DNA from: CAJQQK01 sp049116495 | GTDB lineage: Bacteria; Pseudomonadota; Alphaproteobacteria; Rhizobiales; Hyphomicrobiaceae | NCBI GenBank assembly: GCA_049116495.1 | Contig: JAGDYV010000012.1 | Coordinates: 1-64,000 of the forward strand | DNA: 64,000 bases | Direction: 5' to 3' | Shown here: in pieces, positions 54,404 to 62,850 of the stretch | How positions within the stretch are numbered: the stretch's first letter is position 1 | Layout: every line of letters begins with the position of its first letter | Translations under genes and position numbers: made by a program | Notes under the pieces: model-generated | The model's database searches: none | What the model was told of the DNA's origin: nothing | Seen by the model: the letters and a program-made list of their open reading frames with translations, nothing else

Positions 54404-55482
54404 GGGAAGTACGTCCTTTCTCAAGATGCAGCTTTGCGCAAAATATTGGCTCTTGGCGGCAGCCCAAACATGATCTCTTCGAACGGCATTGCTGGAATTC
54501 CAGTATTGGCTGACGGGAGCAATCGACCGCGTGGTCGTACCCGCTCCCACGATCGCGGCCATCGGGCACGCATACCAATGCGCACATGCTAAGCTTGACC
54601 GCCCGCCGGGCGCGTCCTCCAACAATCCATTATTCCACATAACAAAAAGACAAAAAAATGTTTATTGTCAATGGTTAACATTGTCAGGATAATATATCAT
54701 CGCACAATGGTTTACTATGACTTCGTCCAGTCTGACAGCAGTAATGAGAGGTCCTGCGCTATAGCAAGACAATGCTCGAAATCCGGCTACTCAGTCGCTG
54801 TACGTCCGTTCAGCAGGCAATGACAGATGGAAGAAACTGCGTCAAAAATCACATTTCGCGCCGATTAACTATTCCATCGAGAAGTCGTTTCATCAGCATC
54901 CGGGTGTTGGTTGGTATCGCTCATGTCTCGCGATGAATAAGCCGCCGGTTTGACTAAACGGCGCGGCCGGCCGATGTCAGCCAAGCAGCAAGCAAATAGT
55001 GCCGCTCCGTCTTGCGCGAAATTACCCCGACAGATTCAACCGGACACCGCATCCGTGTCACGACAATCGTAAACTGCCCGTCAGGAATTCAGACACTTTA
55101 AGTTGCAGCCATTGCAGGGACCTTGGCGGGACAAAGCGACAGCGCAGCGACTGACGTCGAGACAGCAGCTAGAAGATTCGCACCCAGCACGACCCGCCAA
55201 GACGAGCTGATCCGGGCAACAGCTTTAGCGAGAAGGACCAAGCCAGCTACGCCCAATCCGTCGTCGCACTCCCACCTCAAGTGCCACTGCAATGGCGCGC
55301 GCGCCCACATAGTCAAGACCGTTAATTGTAATATATTATAGTTTCAAAACAAGTATTTGTGACGCTATGTCGACATGATAGATGAAGATGCTGTCTTGAA
55401 TACCTCAGTAGTCTGAGGGTCGAGAGCAGGATTACCGCTGCACCTTCCTGCAAGTCGCAGGAGGCGGTTTTGTCACTATCTA
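54404..55482. other. Long divergent intergenic region, export gene to NusG-like gene
   Basis: About 1.1 kb with AT-rich parts (54640-54720 and 55320-55380) and no convincing gene. Frames at 55098-55341 on both strands are chance overlaps. It should hold the divergent promoters of the Wza-like gene and the NusG-like gene and their leaders, including the hairpin at 55447-55461. I did not find a recognisable ops or JUMPstart element. Confidence 0.45.
55447..55461 (+). terminator. Leader hairpin before the NusG-like gene, possible attenuator
   Basis: CCTGC-AAGTC-GCAGG forms a perfect 5-base-pair stem that can be extended by a few pairs on either side (CCTT...AGG). It is followed by GCGGTTTT, a short T-run, as in weak intrinsic terminators. 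It lies 37 bases before the TTG start at 55498. Confidence 0.35.
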
Positions 55483-55497
55483 TTGGAGCCGTTGACC

Positions 55498-56016
55498 TTG
55501 AGCGTTAATGCGTGTTGCGACATCGATCGGTGGCTCGTTGCCATGACGCAGCCTCACCGGGAGGCCGTAGCGATCTCACATCTGAAGCACCAAAACTTTC
55601 GAGTTTACTGTCCAATGGTGCACAAACGAATCCGTCACGCGCGCCGTTCGCGAGACGTCAGGCGTCCGCTGTTTCCGGGGTATGTCTTTGTCGCATTTGA
55701 GAGCGAGAAGCGATGGCAGGCGATTCGCTCAACAATCGGCCTTCAAGGCGTTGTTCAGACAGGCGGTGCGCCCGGTTATTTGGATGGTTCCTTTGTCGAA
55801 GCACTACGTGAACGGGAAACTGACGGCATCATTGCCAAGCCACCCTCGCCCTTTCGGCCCGGTCAATCAGTCGGCGTCACGCAGGGCCCCTTTACCAATC
55901 TTGTTGGTGAAGTGATTGCGATGCGCGACGATGAGCGGGTCATGATTTTGCTTCAGTTGCTGGGGCGCAAAGTAAAGACCCTAATTGCGACGGACGCACT
56001 TTCAGCTAGTGCATGA
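55498..56016 (+). CDS. NusG/RfaH-like transcription antitermination protein
   Basis: A 172-residue protein. I chose the TTG at 55498 because TTGGAG lies 9 bases upstream. The NGN domain (about 5-105) has RWLVAMTQPHREAVAISHL and RRPLFPGYVFVAF, and a KOW-like end has RPGQSVGVTQGPFTNLVGEVIAM. This is the specialised NusG type that loads onto RNA polymerase at polysaccharide operons and prevents early termination. The house-keeping NusG is normally encoded beside rpl genes, so this is a paralogue. It is divergent from the Wza-like gene. Confidence 0.87.
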   Translation: MSVNACCDIDRWLVAMTQPHREAVAISHLKHQNFRVYCPMVHKRIRHARRSRDVRRPLFPGYVFVAFESEKRWQAIRSTIGLQGVVQTGGAPGYLDGSFVEALRERETDGIIAKPPSPFRPGQSVGVTQGPFTNLVGEVIAMRDDERVMILLQLLGRKVKTLIATDALSASA

Positions 56017-56119
56017 GCAGGACACAAACAGCTCGACCCCATCTGGTGGAGTGCAGGCGCAGCGTCTCAAGACGCGCGATCCTTTAGTCGCATAACGCAA
56101 TTCAGTTGCTCCGGCTCAA

Positions 56120-56137
56120 GTCTGCCGGCGGGCAGAC
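56120..56137 (+). terminator. Hairpin between convergent genes
   Basis: GTCTGCC-GGCG-GGCAGAC gives a perfect 7-base-pair GC-rich stem and 4-base loop in the gap between the NusG-like gene and the convergent membrane-protein gene. There is no strong T-run on either side, so termination efficiency is uncertain. Confidence 0.4.
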
Positions 56138-56194
56138 ACCCTGCCCTTAACGGCTCCAACAAACCTTAGCTCACACAATTTTTTGGAATTGGCA

Positions 56195-56800
56195 TCAAGA
56201 CATGCCGGACGGTTTCGAACCCATAAGAGCCTTCCTGCCAAGAATAGCGTACAACAGCACCGCATTGATCAACACCAGATAGACCGGGAACGCATATTGC
56301 AGGACTGTCCATTGCTGCACATTCGCTAACGCAGCGGTCCCACCAAACAAGGCTGCAAAGTAAGCGGCGGATGTTTCTGTCTCGGGACTGGACCACGCCT
56401 TTCGAATTGTTGGAACGGCGGCCAATCCATCGGTCAGTACGAGCATGACAACGGCGACCACCGGTTGACTGGCCCATAGCCACATCACCAGAGAAATCAC
56501 CCCAAAACCTCCGCAAACGTAGTCAAAGCGGTCCAAATGCCAGTAGGCATGTTCGTTAAAGTAGGAACTCAGAAGAACGAGGACAGGAACAAAGCCAGCC
56601 ATAAAAACGGGAAGCAGGGCCCAGCTTGTATTGCCCTCAAGCAGCGCGATCAGCACTCCAACAATCGGAGCCGCCCCCCACAAGGCCCAACTAACCCGGT
56701 TTGGTTTGCTCCGCCCGCGCAGCGTGTCACGGACGTAAGCCAGACCACCGATCAGTTGCGCGGCAGCCGCAACAAAAACAAGAGAAATGAGCATTAACAA
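56195..56800 (-). CDS. Small integral membrane protein with two PQ-loop-like repeats
   Basis: A 201-residue protein with about six to seven membrane segments. Two similar stretches, AQLIGGLAYVRDTLRGRSKPNRVSW and DGLAAVPTIRKAWSSPETETS, each sit before a membrane helix and resemble the PQ-loop/SWEET pattern of Pro and polar residues in internal repeats. I recall related proteins of unknown function. Substrate is unknown. It lies alone between the NusG-like gene and the SGNH-like gene. Confidence 0.6.
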   Translation of the reverse strand: MLMLISLVFVAAAAQLIGGLAYVRDTLRGRSKPNRVSWALWGAAPIVGVLIALLEGNTSWALLPVFMAGFVPVLVLLSSYFNEHAYWHLDRFDYVCGGFGVISLVMWLWASQPVVAVVMLVLTDGLAAVPTIRKAWSSPETETSAAYFAALFGGTAALANVQQWTVLQYAFPVYLVLINAVLLYAILGRKALMGSKPSGMS

Positions 56801-57021
56801 ACCCTAGACCGACGCACATGGTTCAACAAGCGAACAGCATCCAGTTGTCTGTCGTCATCGCCCACCGAGGACGAAGCCTCCTCAATTTCATTGTCCGATT
56901 CCAAGTGCGCATTCCCCACCGTAAATCGGCTTCTGCTAACGTGAGATAAAAACCGCTCACAAACACGACAACACAAGGTTCAAACATTGTCGGCGGTCGA
57001 AGACATCCTTAGGCTCCTTGG
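56801..57021. other. Divergent intergenic gap
   Basis: About 220 bases between two divergently transcribed genes. No recognised motif. It should hold both promoters. Confidence 0.35.
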
Positions 57022-57786
57022 ATGATATCCAACTTGCCAGGCATCCTCATTGCAGTCTTTGCGCTCGTTGTCGCTGATCCGTCGTCAACACAGGCAAAGC
57101 CCTTGGATCGCGATGACTGGCAGACCAAGGTTCATATCGCCAGGCCTCTCTCCGTGCTGCTTGTTGGCAACTCGCACCTTCTGATGCCGGGCTTTCTCAA
57201 AAAAGTCCGTAGACGCATTTCCGCCAAGACTGATCGCGTTCCAAGCTATCGTACTGTCGCGAAAATCGGCACGACGCTTAGCAAGAGCAGGCGTAGATCG
57301 GTGACAAAGCGCATCTTAAGATCTGAGAAGTGGGATGTAATTGTTCTTCAGGAATCGACGACGGCTTTTCTAACACCCCACGGCCGGCGACGCTTCATGT
57401 CGGCAGTGGAGTGGTTCGACCAGCACAAGCCCGCACATGCTAAGCTTCTGTTGTGGGAGACATGGCCACAGGGTCGGCGCCATGCGCTCTATCATCGTCG
57501 CGGCGTCTGGGGGCGTTGGTTTAAGAATCCACCGCGCAATCCCAAACACCTGTTTTCATTGATCACGACAGACACCACACGCGTCGCTGAAGCAATTGAC
57601 GCCAATATCGCACCTATTGGCCGCTGCTGGATGCGCCTTGCTCGAGCGAAACGGCCGTATGCCAAAGATAACTATCATGCAAGCCGGAAAGGCCTGACTT
57701 TCGTCGCTGAAATTCTCGCAAGGTCCGTCGTTGCCACTGCGCAGACCAATTCGCTTCCCGGCCGGGTTCAAGGCAGTTGTCCGTAG
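57022..57786 (+). CDS. Exported SGNH-hydrolase-like protein
   Basis: A 254-residue protein with a signal peptide (about 1-25, ending TQAK). Family blocks can be seen: block I VLLVGNSHLLMPGFLKK (GNSH in place of GDSL), a middle block WDVIVLQESTTAF and the C-terminal catalytic pair in DNYHASRKG (D-x-x-H). These fit SGNH hydrolases, including O-acetylesterases that act on polysaccharides. The start is at an ATG, but the sequence is rich in Arg and Lys, and I am less sure of the substrate. It lies 106 bases before the MetX-like gene. Confidence 0.65.
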   Translation: MISNLPGILIAVFALVVADPSSTQAKPLDRDDWQTKVHIARPLSVLLVGNSHLLMPGFLKKVRRRISAKTDRVPSYRTVAKIGTTLSKSRRRSVTKRILRSEKWDVIVLQESTTAFLTPHGRRRFMSAVEWFDQHKPAHAKLLLWETWPQGRRHALYHRRGVWGRWFKNPPRNPKHLFSLITTDTTRVAEAIDANIAPIGRCWMRLARAKRPYAKDNYHASRKGLTFVAEILARSVVATAQTNSLPGRVQGSCP

Positions 57787-57891
57787 TCCACAACGCGGGC
57801 TGCCAAGGTCGTTGGTAAACAGAATTGTTTCCAACTTCAGTCTCAGCGCTCTAAACTCCAGGTCAGGTGTCAACAAGAGCTGGGGTTCTCC

Positions 57892-58911
57892 ATGGCAGAC
57901 TATGATGTGTTCGATCTCGGCGCGGTCACGCTTCAGTGCGGTTTAACGCTTCCCCAGGCCCAATTGACGTACAAGACGTATGGCAAACTGTTACCCGACA
58001 AATCCAATGCCATCCTCTATCCGACATCCTATGGGGCCCATCACTCCGATATCGACTGGCTCATCGCGCCGGATCGGGTGCTCGACCCGCAACGCTATTT
58101 CATTGTGATCCCCAATCAATTCGGTAGCGGGCTGTCCACATCACCAAGCAATCTCCCCGAACCATACGGAAACGGCCGAATGCCGTTGTTCACACATTGG
58201 GACAATGTCCATGCCCAGGATCGCCTGCTGCGTGAACAGTTTGGTATTGAAAAGCTGGCGCTCGTATACGGCTGGTCGATGGGTGGTCAGCAGGCTCTTC
58301 ATTGGGGCGCATTGTTTCCCGATCGGGTTCAGCGACTGTGTGCAATATGCACGTCTGCGCGCACCAGCCCCCACAACAAGGTATTTCTCGAAGGGATTCG
58401 CTCAGTTCTAACTGCCGATAGCGCCTGGCAGGGCGGGTGCTTCGTCGAAAGACCGGTGCGTGCACTGCGCGCATTCTCACGCGTCTATGCAGGCTGGGCC
58501 GTCAGCCAGGCGTTTTATCGGGAAAAGTTATGGTTGGCAGCTGGCTACACATCTCTCGAGGACTTCCTCGTCCGCTCCTGGGAAGGAAATTTTCTCCGCA
58601 GAGACGCCGAGGACCTGCTCTCAATGATCGAGACCTGGTACGTCTCAGACATTTCAGACAATGCAACGTTCGATGGGAACCTGGAAAAAGCTCTCGGCTC
58701 AATTTCAGCACGCTCGATCATCATGCCGGGCTCGACCGACATGTACTTTACCGAAACGGACAGTGAAGCCGAAACCCAGTTGATGCCCAATGCAGAATTC
58801 CGTCCAATCCAATCGATCTGGGGACATCGTGCAGGCAACCCGATCCTATCCGCAGACGATGAAAAATTTATCCGGCGGGCTGTGCAAGATCTGCTGAACC
58901 ACGATGTTTGA
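57892..58911 (+). CDS. Alpha/beta hydrolase, MetX/homoserine acetyltransferase-like
   Basis: A 339-residue protein. The nucleophile elbow is GWSMGGQQALHWGALFPDRV, typical of homoserine O-acetyltransferase-like alpha/beta hydrolases, and the end carries GSTDMYFTE (Asp) and IWGHRAGNP (His). The early LTYKTYGKLLPDKSNAILYPTSY also matches MetX. There is no methionine gene around, so it may be an acyltransferase or hydrolase for another small substrate rather than a methionine enzyme. Confidence 0.8.
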   Translation: MADYDVFDLGAVTLQCGLTLPQAQLTYKTYGKLLPDKSNAILYPTSYGAHHSDIDWLIAPDRVLDPQRYFIVIPNQFGSGLSTSPSNLPEPYGNGRMPLFTHWDNVHAQDRLLREQFGIEKLALVYGWSMGGQQALHWGALFPDRVQRLCAICTSARTSPHNKVFLEGIRSVLTADSAWQGGCFVERPVRALRAFSRVYAGWAVSQAFYREKLWLAAGYTSLEDFLVRSWEGNFLRRDAEDLLSMIETWYVSDISDNATFDGNLEKALGSISARSIIMPGSTDMYFTETDSEAETQLMPNAEFRPIQSIWGHRAGNPILSADDEKFIRRAVQDLLNHDV

Positions 58912-58981
58912 TTCCGCTGTCGGCAACCACCATTGGGGTCCGGCACCGCATCGCAACTCCCGACAGTCTTTAGCCGGCAGC

Positions 58982-59992
58982 TCAGTACTCCAGACTGGGG
59001 TCAACTTTGTTGATCACGGGTTCACCTGCGAAAATACGCCGTATGTTGCCGAGCATGAGATCGAGTGTTTTTGGAATGTAGGATTCGGTATCGTCAGACG
59101 AACAGTGTGGCGTGATGATCAAGTTGGGCGTGTTCCAGAGCGGCGAATTCTCGGGCAATGGCTCGGGATCGAAGACATCCAGGATGGCACTTAACTCATC
59201 GCGTTCCAGCCGTTCGCACAAAGCGTCATAGTCAACGACATGCGCACGACTATAATTGACGATGCCGCCGCCTCGGCGCATTAAATTGATCTCGGCCTTG
59301 CCAACGAGATGATGCGAGTCACGAGTCGCTGGCGTCGTAACGATGACGAAATCTGCCCGTGGAATTAAATCCGGGATCGCGTCCGGAGTATGCATTTCGT
59401 CCACCGCGGCGTGCGCGTCGCCAGACCGTCTGACGCCAATAACCGACATGCCAAATTGCTTGGCCAGATGCGCGACATCGCCACCAACACTACCAACGCC
59501 AATAATCAGGAGTGTTTTCCCGGTTATCGCCGAATTGAAGACCTGTTGCCATCTGCCGGCACGTTGATGAGTGACCATCTCAGGCACTCGATTGTTCAAC
59601 ATGAGTATCGCCATGATCGCGTACTCACTCGCTCGGTCACCGTGCACACCACGATTGTTGATGAACGTCACGCCTTCCGGCAGCCAGTCAAACGGTGTGA
59701 AGTACTCAACGCCCGCCCCCGTTGCGTGAATCCATTTCAATCGCGGCGCTCTCCTCGCGATATCCTCAACCTCAAACTTCCAGCAAAGAAGTGCATCGGC
59801 TTCAGCGATGTGTTTTTCAAAACTCTCGCAATCCTGATCGATGGTAACGTTAAGGCGCTCGGCGACATCCGGAAAACGCTTCAGAGCCGCATCGACGCGC
59901 TCCGGTGTCGCTTCAAAAACCACGCCCAAACTACTGTCGTTGTCGATATGCAGATTGAAGGTTTTTGCTGGATCAACCGTGTCGCTCATCAA
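58982..59992 (-). CDS. D-2-hydroxyacid dehydrogenase
   Basis: A 336-residue NAD(P)-dependent dehydrogenase. The nucleotide loop is LLIIGVGSVGGDVAHLAKQFG, followed by RADFVIVTTPATRDSHHLVG, NYSRAHVVDYDAL with a catalytic Arg/Glu region, DVFDPEPLPENSPLW and the catalytic His in ITPHCSSDD. It would interconvert a 2-oxo acid and its 2-hydroxy acid. It follows the Rieske gene on the same strand after 55 bases and is therefore likely part of the catabolic unit. Confidence 0.88.
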   Translation of the reverse strand: MMSDTVDPAKTFNLHIDNDSSLGVVFEATPERVDAALKRFPDVAERLNVTIDQDCESFEKHIAEADALLCWKFEVEDIARRAPRLKWIHATGAGVEYFTPFDWLPEGVTFINNRGVHGDRASEYAIMAILMLNNRVPEMVTHQRAGRWQQVFNSAITGKTLLIIGVGSVGGDVAHLAKQFGMSVIGVRRSGDAHAAVDEMHTPDAIPDLIPRADFVIVTTPATRDSHHLVGKAEINLMRRGGGIVNYSRAHVVDYDALCERLERDELSAILDVFDPEPLPENSPLWNTPNLIITPHCSSDDTESYIPKTLDLMLGNIRRIFAGEPVINKVDPSLEY

Positions 59993-60047
59993 CTTCTCCC
60001 GAACGCCTTATCCGTCATATTTCACGCCGACAATCAGATGCAGTTGA

Positions 60048-61202
60048 CTAGGCCGCACCATTTTTTGGTGCGACACGGTCAATCCACCATTGGCCGAGTT
60101 CCGCAACTAGAGGCTCAAGATGAGACAGCCGGCCTGTCGTTGCCAATGGTGAGCGCAACCCGCGATGCTGCACGGCTGCAATATCGTTGTCTTCGGCAAG
60201 CGTGGTGTCCCAACGCTTATAGTAATACTTCACCTTCTCCTCAAAGTCGGACCGTGCAACCGTTTCTGATGGAAAACACGCCCCTGCGATCACAGTCGTC
60301 TGATGCGGCCCTTGCGGCATTAGTTGCAGATACCAAACACAATCCAGGGTCATGCCGAGCATCGTCGACGGGTTGAGCGCGACATAGTTGGTCCCACCGG
60401 CGGCGCGTCCTTCAAGTCCGGGAATATGGGGAAATGCGTGCTCAAGATCTTCCGGCAAAAGGGCCCGCGTGTTCTCATCGTGATGCTCTCGGATATCAAA
60501 CCAGTTCCCGACCGTGGGAGCGGCTGAATGTTCCATCTCTTTCGGGTTCAGGGTTTTCTTGTGAACCGTCGCCAGATGATATTCCTCCATCGCATTCTCG
60601 AAATGGGCTTTCCAGTTGCACGCCACGACATCGACCGTCTTGCGTGTCAAGCGCAGATTGGCGAGATCGTACGAACCCATCAACTCAGGAAAGTCCCCGA
60701 GATAATCTTCCAGGGACTCCGCTTCGGCATCAAAGTTCACGAAGATAAAACAACCGTGGACTTCCAATCGCAGCTCAAGCAACCCATTGTCGGCTCGATC
60801 AAAGTCTTTGACCTTCTCCATGCCTGGGCAGCCACGCAATTGTCCGTTGAGCTCATACGTCCATGAGTGATAGGGGCACGTAAAGAGGTTGGCGTTACCC
60901 TCACCTTCGGCAACAGGTGCCGCCCGGTGACGACAGCTATTCGCAAATGCCCGAATGACATCGTCGCGCCCCCGCACGATGATGATCGGAACGCCAACAT
61001 ACTCGACAGCGATATAGTCACCCGCATTCTTGACCTGATCAACATGTCCGAAAAAATTCCAGGTTTTCATGAAGATATTTTTGACTTCCGCCTGATAGAA
61101 TTCCTCAGACGTGTAGCACCATGGCGGCAGGCTTTCGGCCAACTCCAGCGGCTTGAACACGCCTTCGAATTGCGAGCGATCATATGTTTGAGAAACAGTC
61201 AC
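60048..61202 (-). CDS. Rieske-type aromatic-ring-hydroxylating dioxygenase, large subunit
   Basis: A 384-residue protein. The Rieske [2Fe-2S] site is C90-R-H92 ... C109-P-Y-H112. The catalytic domain has NAMEEYHLATVH (H209 and H214), the mononuclear iron ligands. It oxygenates its substrate with electrons from a reductase not in this window. The sequence resembles alpha-only Rieske oxygenases such as GbcA-like demethylases that attack quaternary or N-methylated amines, but the substrate cannot be fixed. It is 67 bases downstream of a glutamine-synthetase-like gene. Confidence 0.85.
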   Translation of the reverse strand: MTVSQTYDRSQFEGVFKPLELAESLPPWCYTSEEFYQAEVKNIFMKTWNFFGHVDQVKNAGDYIAVEYVGVPIIIVRGRDDVIRAFANSCRHRAAPVAEGEGNANLFTCPYHSWTYELNGQLRGCPGMEKVKDFDRADNGLLELRLEVHGCFIFVNFDAEAESLEDYLGDFPELMGSYDLANLRLTRKTVDVVACNWKAHFENAMEEYHLATVHKKTLNPKEMEHSAAPTVGNWFDIREHHDENTRALLPEDLEHAFPHIPGLEGRAAGGTNYVALNPSTMLGMTLDCVWYLQLMPQGPHQTTVIAGACFPSETVARSDFEEKVKYYYKRWDTTLAEDNDIAAVQHRGLRSPLATTGRLSHLEPLVAELGQWWIDRVAPKNGAA

Positions 61203-61269
61203 GGTTCTTCACTCCCAATTGGGTCACCTAGCATGACAGTGCCCCGTCACTACGGCAGGTTGCAACCCT

Positions 61270-62691
61270 CTAGAACTTAGTCAGATACTGCTCAATTTCC
61301 CACGGCGATATCGTATTGTGATAGTCCCACCATTCAGCCGTCTTGAGCTTGACGTAAGATTGGAACAGATCTTCTCCCATGACGTCCTTGCTGAGCGGGT
61401 CTGCAGAAAATGCTTCAATCGCGTGCAGCAGGGTGGGAGGCAGGGTTTTGACGCCAAGCTCATCCAATTGCGTCTGACTGAGCTCGGACATGTTGAGATT
61501 GATGGGATCCCCCGGGTCGATATCATTTTCAATACCGTCAAGCCCCGCCGCCAGCATCATTGCCGCTCCAAGATACGGATTGACAGCGGTATCCACCGCG
61601 CGGCATTCCCACCGCGCCGCCGACAAGTAGACGCCGTGTTGCTCGCCTTCGTTATCTTCGATCTGCGGTCGCAATACCGGCACACGCATCATGTGTGTTC
61701 GATTATTGCCACCATAGGAGATGAACACAGGCGCCCACGTATAGCCCGTCATCGATCCGGTCTTGATGAGCCGTTTGTAGGAATTGACCGTCGGGCATGT
61801 CACCGCCGCAATAGCAGCAGCGTGCTTGAGAACCCCGCCAAGGAATTGATAGGCCTTTTTCGACAAGCCCAACCCGCGCGCGTCATCGCTGTCACCGGAA
61901 ATGTTCTCACCCGAATTGATGTCTGCCAGCGACATGTTGAAGTGTGCCCCGCTGCCAGTGCGATCCGCATACGGTTTCGGCATGAACGTCGCTTCCCAAC
62001 CGTATTTACGAGCGATCTCCTTCATCATCATTCGCCACAACACGAAGCGATCAGCCATTGTCATCGCGTCCGCAAACGCGAAGTCAAACTCGAACTGCCC
62101 GTTGGCATCTTCATGGTCGAATGAGTGAACGTCCCAGCCAAGTTTGTTCATGGCGCTGACGCATTCGTCCAGAAAGTCGTAGTTCTCCAATGTCAGTTGA
62201 ACGTCATAGGCCGCTTTCGGAATCGTATCGACATCGTTGTTCGGCACAATTGTGCTACCGCTCTGGCGCACGACAAACACTTCACATTCGATGCCCAGAT
62301 TGAATTGCAGGCCAAGCGCTGCAGCTCGATCGATCTGCCGCTGGAGTACGTTTCGCGAACACATCGGCCAAGGCTCATCATGGTATTTCAGATTGCTCGG
62401 CACCCAGGCAACTTCAGGCCGCCATGGCAATTGCACAACCGCTGCCGGGTCGGGATGAGCCGCAAGTTCATCATCGTTGGGCCCTTGACCAAGGCCATCG
62501 AGCGCCGCCCCGGTATAAAGCTCAGAGCCGCGCATCATCCGATCGAAGTGATCAATAGGAACGGCCTTGCCCTTGTGCACGCCGTGGACATCAACATACG
62601 ACGGAAAGCAATATCGAACGCCTGCATCGCTCAGTGACTGCCGCGTATGCTTTGGGGCGGTATCGCCACTTGCCGCCGGCCGGTTCGCCAT
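61270..62691 (-). CDS. Glutamine synthetase family protein, GlnT/GMAS-like
   Basis: A 473-residue GS-fold enzyme. GLGQGPNDDELAA and NLGIECEVFVV start the core, DANGQFEFDFAFADAMTMAD and TFMPKPYADRTGSGAHFNMSL follow, and GGNNRTHMMRVPVL is the ATP- and glutamate-binding end, where the usual NRSAxxRIP has Thr for Ser. It is closest in pattern to GlnT and gamma-glutamylmethylamide synthetases, which join an amine to glutamate with ATP. It precedes the Rieske oxygenase. True ammonia assimilation is less likely given the neighbours. Confidence 0.85.
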   Translation of the reverse strand: MANRPAASGDTAPKHTRQSLSDAGVRYCFPSYVDVHGVHKGKAVPIDHFDRMMRGSELYTGAALDGLGQGPNDDELAAHPDPAAVVQLPWRPEVAWVPSNLKYHDEPWPMCSRNVLQRQIDRAAALGLQFNLGIECEVFVVRQSGSTIVPNNDVDTIPKAAYDVQLTLENYDFLDECVSAMNKLGWDVHSFDHEDANGQFEFDFAFADAMTMADRFVLWRMMMKEIARKYGWEATFMPKPYADRTGSGAHFNMSLADINSGENISGDSDDARGLGLSKKAYQFLGGVLKHAAAIAAVTCPTVNSYKRLIKTGSMTGYTWAPVFISYGGNNRTHMMRVPVLRPQIEDNEGEQHGVYLSAARWECRAVDTAVNPYLGAAMMLAAGLDGIENDIDPGDPINLNMSELSQTQLDELGVKTLPPTLLHAIEAFSADPLSKDVMGEDLFQSYVKLKTAEWWDYHNTISPWEIEQYLTKF

Positions 62692-62850
62692 TACTTTACT
62701 CCTCAGTGCTCACGATCACACGGAGCTTACCTTAAAGCGGCGATAAAAAAACCACATCCCAGATTTCGCAACGAAACGGCGCCTGACCTTACCGAACCAG
62801 CAATGTTATCATCACCGACGACCTTCGACGACATCGGAACCTTATCGCTG

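Noticed and set aside
55098..55341. Frames on both strands in the gap before the NusG-like gene
   Set aside because: They overlap each other antiparallel, match no family and lack ribosome sites.
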